In this document: positions 13,848-15,911 of the stretch, in pieces | Layout of the letters: each line of letters begins with the position of its first letter | How positions within the stretch are numbered: the first letter of the stretch is position 1 | NCBI GenBank assembly: GCA_013153795.1 | Contig: JAADDV010000123.1 | Span: 1-15,911 of the forward strand | From: Aquificota bacterium | GTDB taxonomy: Bacteria > Aquificota > Aquificia > Aquificales > Hydrogenothermaceae | DNA: 15,911 nt | Direction of reading: 5' to 3' | The notes under the pieces: generated by a model | Database searches by the model: none | What the model was told of the DNA's origin: nothing | Seen by the model: the letters and a program-made list of their open reading frames with translations, nothing else | Position numbers and translations under genes: made by a program

Positions 13848-14420
13848 CTAAAATTTAAAAGATTTTCTATGAATAGGTGTCAGACCATATTTTTTTATTT
13901 CTTCTTTGTGAAGCTTTGTTGGATATCCTTTATGTTTATCAAAAGAATGAGGATAAATAAGAGAAAATTGCTTCATTATTTCATCTCTATATACTTTAGC
14001 TATTATTGAAGCAGCGGCTACAGAAAGACTTTTTTCATCAGCTTTTTTTATAGAAATATGTGGATATGGGTCAAATTTAACATAATCAGTTATTATAAAG
14101 TCATAATTTACTTTTAAATCTTTCAAAGCTCTCTTCATTGCAAGTTTTGTTGCATTAAAAATATTTATTCTGTCTATTTCTGAATTACAAACAACGCCAA
14201 CACCAACAGCAATAGCTTTTTCTTTTATTTCTAAATAAAGTTTTTTTCTTTGTTTTTCAGAAAGTTTTTTTGAATCTTTAAAAAAGAAAGGCTCTATATT
14301 AGGAGGAAATATAACAGCAGCAGAAACTACTGGCCCTGCTAAAGGTCCTCTACCTGCCTCATCTATTCCTACTATATGTTGATAACCTTTTTCATATAAA
14401 GAATACTCTATCTCAAGCAT
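13848..14420 (-). CDS. rnhB: Ribonuclease HII
   Basis: Cleaves RNA in RNA-DNA hybrids, including single ribonucleotides left in DNA. From the ATG at 14418-14420 it is 190 residues. The catalytic carboxylates are D20 and E21 (GIDEAGRGPLAGPV), D112 (FIITDYVK) and D128 (KADEKSLSVAAASIIAKVYRD). DSKKLSEKQR near 49-58 and the GYPTKLHKE and YGLTPIHRKSF segments of the C-terminus are typical. A TTG codon directly upstream (14421-14423) could also start it, with a slightly better spacing from the weak CAGG ribosome site; ATG is preferred. It lies about 190 bases downstream of rplS, whose terminator lies in between. The rplS-rnhB order is also seen in many bacteria. No clear promoter was found in the gap. 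Confidence 0.95.
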   Translation of the reverse strand: MLEIEYSLYEKGYQHIVGIDEAGRGPLAGPVVSAAVIFPPNIEPFFFKDSKKLSEKQRKKLYLEIKEKAIAVGVGVVCNSEIDRINIFNATKLAMKRALKDLKVNYDFIITDYVKFDPYPHISIKKADEKSLSVAAASIIAKVYRDEIMKQFSLIYPHSFDKHKGYPTKLHKEEIKKYGLTPIHRKSFKF

Positions 14421-14566
14421 CAATTAAACCTGCCTTAACCTTATCTTAAATCTAAGTCTCAATTATGTTTGATATAATCTGTTTAATTAGAAGATTAGTA
14501 TCTCTTTAATAGAGAAAATATTTGTTCAAGAATATTTTTGAACATAGATATAAAATAAATGCAATA

Positions 14567-14591
14567 TATCCACCCTTTTTGAGGGTGGATA
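14567..14591 (-). terminator. Terminator hairpin of rplS
   Basis: A perfect ten-base stem, TATCCACCCT (14567-14576) with AGGGTGGATA (14582-14591), and a five-base loop. It lies 20 bases past the rplS stop on the minus strand. What follows is U-rich rather than a clean U-run, so it may be a partial terminator. Confidence 0.65.
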
Positions 14592-14610
14592 CAAAAATAA
14601 GACTATTTCT

Positions 14611-15015
14611 TTATGAATTTTTAGCTTCTTTAGCTGCTGCTGATTCTTCAGCTCTTTTTCTGATTTCCCATTCTTTAATTTCTCTAATTTTAGCAGCTTT
14701 ACCTCTTCTTTCTCTAAGATAATAAAGTTTAGCTCTTCTAACTTTACCTCTTTTAGTTACTTCTACTTTTTCTATTGAAGGGCAAGCAAATGGAAAAATT
14801 CTTTCAATTCCTACACCATAAGATTCTTTTCTTACAGTAAATGTTTTTCCTGTCCCACTCCCTGAAATTCTTATTACAACTCCTTCAAAAACCTGAATTC
14901 TTTCTTTATTTCTTTCTTTTACTTTTACATGAACTTTTACTGTATCTCCAACCCTAAACTCTGGAAAGTCTTGAGGCATATAAGTTTGCTCTATTTCTCT
15001 TATTAATGCGTGCAT
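14611..15015 (-). CDS. rplS: 50S ribosomal protein L19
   Basis: Large-subunit ribosomal protein at the 30S-50S interface. The core matches L19: FRVGDTVKVHVKVKE, then ERIQVFEGVVIRISG, TFTVRKESYGVGIERIFPF and KVRRAKLYYLRERRGKAAKI. An in-frame ATG at 15025-15027 would add MEEK, but that codon and the next form the GGAGG Shine-Dalgarno itself (ATGGAGG), which sits five bases before the ATG at 15013-15015. The true start is therefore almost certainly 15015, giving MHALIREIEQ and 134 residues. This is longer than the usual 115 or so because of an alanine/glutamate/lysine-rich C-terminal tail of about 20 residues (IKEWEIRKRAEESAAAKEAK). Confidence 0.95.
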   Translation of the reverse strand: MHALIREIEQTYMPQDFPEFRVGDTVKVHVKVKERNKERIQVFEGVVIRISGSGTGKTFTVRKESYGVGIERIFPFACPSIEKVEVTKRGKVRRAKLYYLRERRGKAAKIREIKEWEIRKRAEESAAAKEAKNS

Positions 15016-15047
15016 TTTTTCCTCCATATTTATTTTTGCAAAACAAT

Positions 15048-15076
15048 AGTTTATCTGAAAGGAAAAAGTTTTTCAA
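15048..15076 (-). promoter_or_regulatory. Sigma-70-type promoter for rplS
   Basis: On the minus strand TTGAAA (15071-15076, five of six consensus bases) and TAAACT (15048-15053, four of six) are exactly 17 bases apart, just before rplS. The leader would be about 25 bases. Confidence 0.55.
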
Positions 15077-15087
15077 TTAAAGGTATT

Positions 15088-15687
15088 TTAGATGACAAAT
15101 AATGCTGAAAAGATAGCTACTAAAACAGGTAGTAAAAAATTATCATCTAAATACCATTTTTTACTATTTGCAAAAATTTCAACAATAGCTGCAAAAATAG
15201 AGATTATTAAACTTTGAAAAGGAGAAATGAAAAAAGATAATACAAAAGTATTTGCAAATATTCCCCCTAAAGTGCCTTCTATGCTTTTTTTAGTAAAAGG
15301 TATTTTATGTTTTCCAAAGAGTTTCCCAACTATTGTAGCTACTCCGTCATAAATAGCTGTAGTTAAAATAGAGATTTTTAAAATTTCTTCGTTAAAAAAA
15401 ATTCCTACTAAAATAAGTCCTACGGCTAAAGAAAAAGCTTGTCTTGCTGGAAAAATTTTCCAGTTTTCATCTCTTTCAACAGTTTTAAGTAAATTCCAAA
15501 AAGGATATGTTAGTTTATTTCTTATATTGAAATAAACTATAGGGAAAAATATAATAAGCATTAAACTTAAAAGAAAAACAATACTTTCTTTTCCAAAAAT
15601 TTCTAAAGGAAAAATCAAAAAAGATATAGAGATTATATGAAAAATTTTTCTTCTTAATTCAAGAAAAATTTTTTTGTCTCTTTTCAT
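15088..15687 (-). CDS. Polyprenol/diacylglycerol kinase-like membrane protein (CTP-type dolichol/phytol kinase family)
   Basis: A 199-residue integral membrane protein with about six hydrophobic segments. Family marks: ELRRKIFH at 10-17, DG at 114-115 in AIYDGVATIVGKLFGKHKIP, then KKSIEGTLGG at 133-142, and WYLDDNFLLPVLVA near 178-191. This pattern is that of the SEC59/DGK1/VTE5-like lipid kinases, which use CTP or another NTP to phosphorylate dolichol, phytol or diacylglycerol. It is sometimes grouped with phosphatidate cytidylyltransferases, and the exact lipid cannot be told. Its ATG overlaps the stop of the upstream phosphoesterase (ATGA), so the two are translationally coupled. The start has a GTAAGGAG Shine-Dalgarno inside the preceding gene. 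Confidence 0.8.
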   Translation of the reverse strand: MKRDKKIFLELRRKIFHIISISFLIFPLEIFGKESIVFLLSLMLIIFFPIVYFNIRNKLTYPFWNLLKTVERDENWKIFPARQAFSLAVGLILVGIFFNEEILKISILTTAIYDGVATIVGKLFGKHKIPFTKKSIEGTLGGIFANTFVLSFFISPFQSLIISIFAAIVEIFANSKKWYLDDNFLLPVLVAIFSALFVI

Positions 15688-15911
15688 AATAAAAATTCTT
15701 TTGTAAGGAGTTTAGCAAAAATTTCTGGTAATCCGTGTTTTATTATTTCTTCAGCAGCTTTTTTATAATCATACTCAACCCTTCTTATGAAAATTTGATT
15801 TTTTTCTAAATCATGAATTACATATGTTAGCCTAGGGTCTTTTTCTTTTGGTTGTCCTACACTTCCTACACATATTAAATATTGTTCATCTTCTTTTAGA
15901 GAGTATGTATC
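15684..15911 (-). CDS. Metallophosphoesterase (calcineurin-like), C-terminal part only
   Basis: Only the last 75 residues are in the window; the gene enters from beyond 15911. The run CVGSVGQPKEKDPRLTYVIHD followed by EYDYKKAAEEIIKHGLPEIFAK is the usual end of small calcineurin-like phosphoesterases (the NPGSVGQPR segment, here VGSVGQPK, closes the metal-site region; YfcE/diadenosine tetraphosphatase-like). The catalytic D-H and N-H motifs lie upstream, out of view. TGA (15684-15686) overlaps the ATG of the lipid-kinase gene. Substrate unknown. Confidence 0.8.
   Translation of the reverse strand, partial: DTYSLKEDEQYLICVGSVGQPKEKDPRLTYVIHDLEKNQIFIRRVEYDYKKAAEEIIKHGLPEIFAKLLTKEFLL

Overview
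The window is low-GC DNA (many A/T-ending codons, AGA/ATA-rich) that reads as a chromosome segment of a thermophilic Gram-negative bacterium, most likely Aquificota of the Hydrogenothermaceae type (Sulfurihydrogenibium/Persephonella-like). The placement is an inference from the K/E/I-rich proteins, a small monocluster ferredoxin of the kind used by reductive-TCA autotrophs, a FabL-like reductase and the flagellar FlhF-FlhG-FliA set. No alignment could be run. There are no rRNA or tRNA genes, insertion sequences, prophage genes or CRISPR arrays.

Layout. 2-1954 (+): rimO (start cut by the window edge) abutting thiE. 2072-6283 (-): one very large secreted protein with a signal peptide, propeptide, M12B-type zinc metalloprotease, nine ASH/choice-of-anchor-D repeats and a C-terminal dockerin-like EF-hand pair. 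Its promoter is at about 6380-6408. 6284-6840: an AT-rich gap with no gene. 6841-8528 (-): a [4Fe-4S] ferredoxin with its own promoter and terminator, then rlmN and a small DUF167/YggU gene. 8581-9448 (+): aroK and acpS, overlapping. 9568-12570 (+): flhF, flhG, fliA and an unrecognised 162-aa gene, spaced 1, 16 and 1 bases apart, behind a candidate sigma-54 promoter. 12567-13683 (-): a FabL-like enoyl-ACP reductase and a small one-pass membrane protein. 13848-14420 (-): rnhB. 14611-15015 (-): rplS with promoter and terminator. 15088-15911 (-): a polyprenol/diacylglycerol-kinase-like membrane protein whose start overlaps the end of a metallophosphoesterase cut by the window edge.

How the genes fit together. 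Most of the window is housekeeping: ribosome and RNA modification (RimO, RlmN, L19), thiamine, aromatic and lipid synthesis (ThiE, AroK, AcpS, FabL-like), and genome maintenance (RNase HII). The flagellar block pairs the FlhF/FlhG site-and-number control proteins with the late flagellar sigma factor. A sigma-54 promoter there would fit a hierarchical flagellar cascade.

The least ordinary parts are the 1403-residue protease/ASH/dockerin protein, which contains a repeat of strikingly different composition and a perfect polypyrimidine mirror repeat, and the FlhF, whose GTPase motifs are all altered. I do not see a clear new multi-gene defence or mobile system here.
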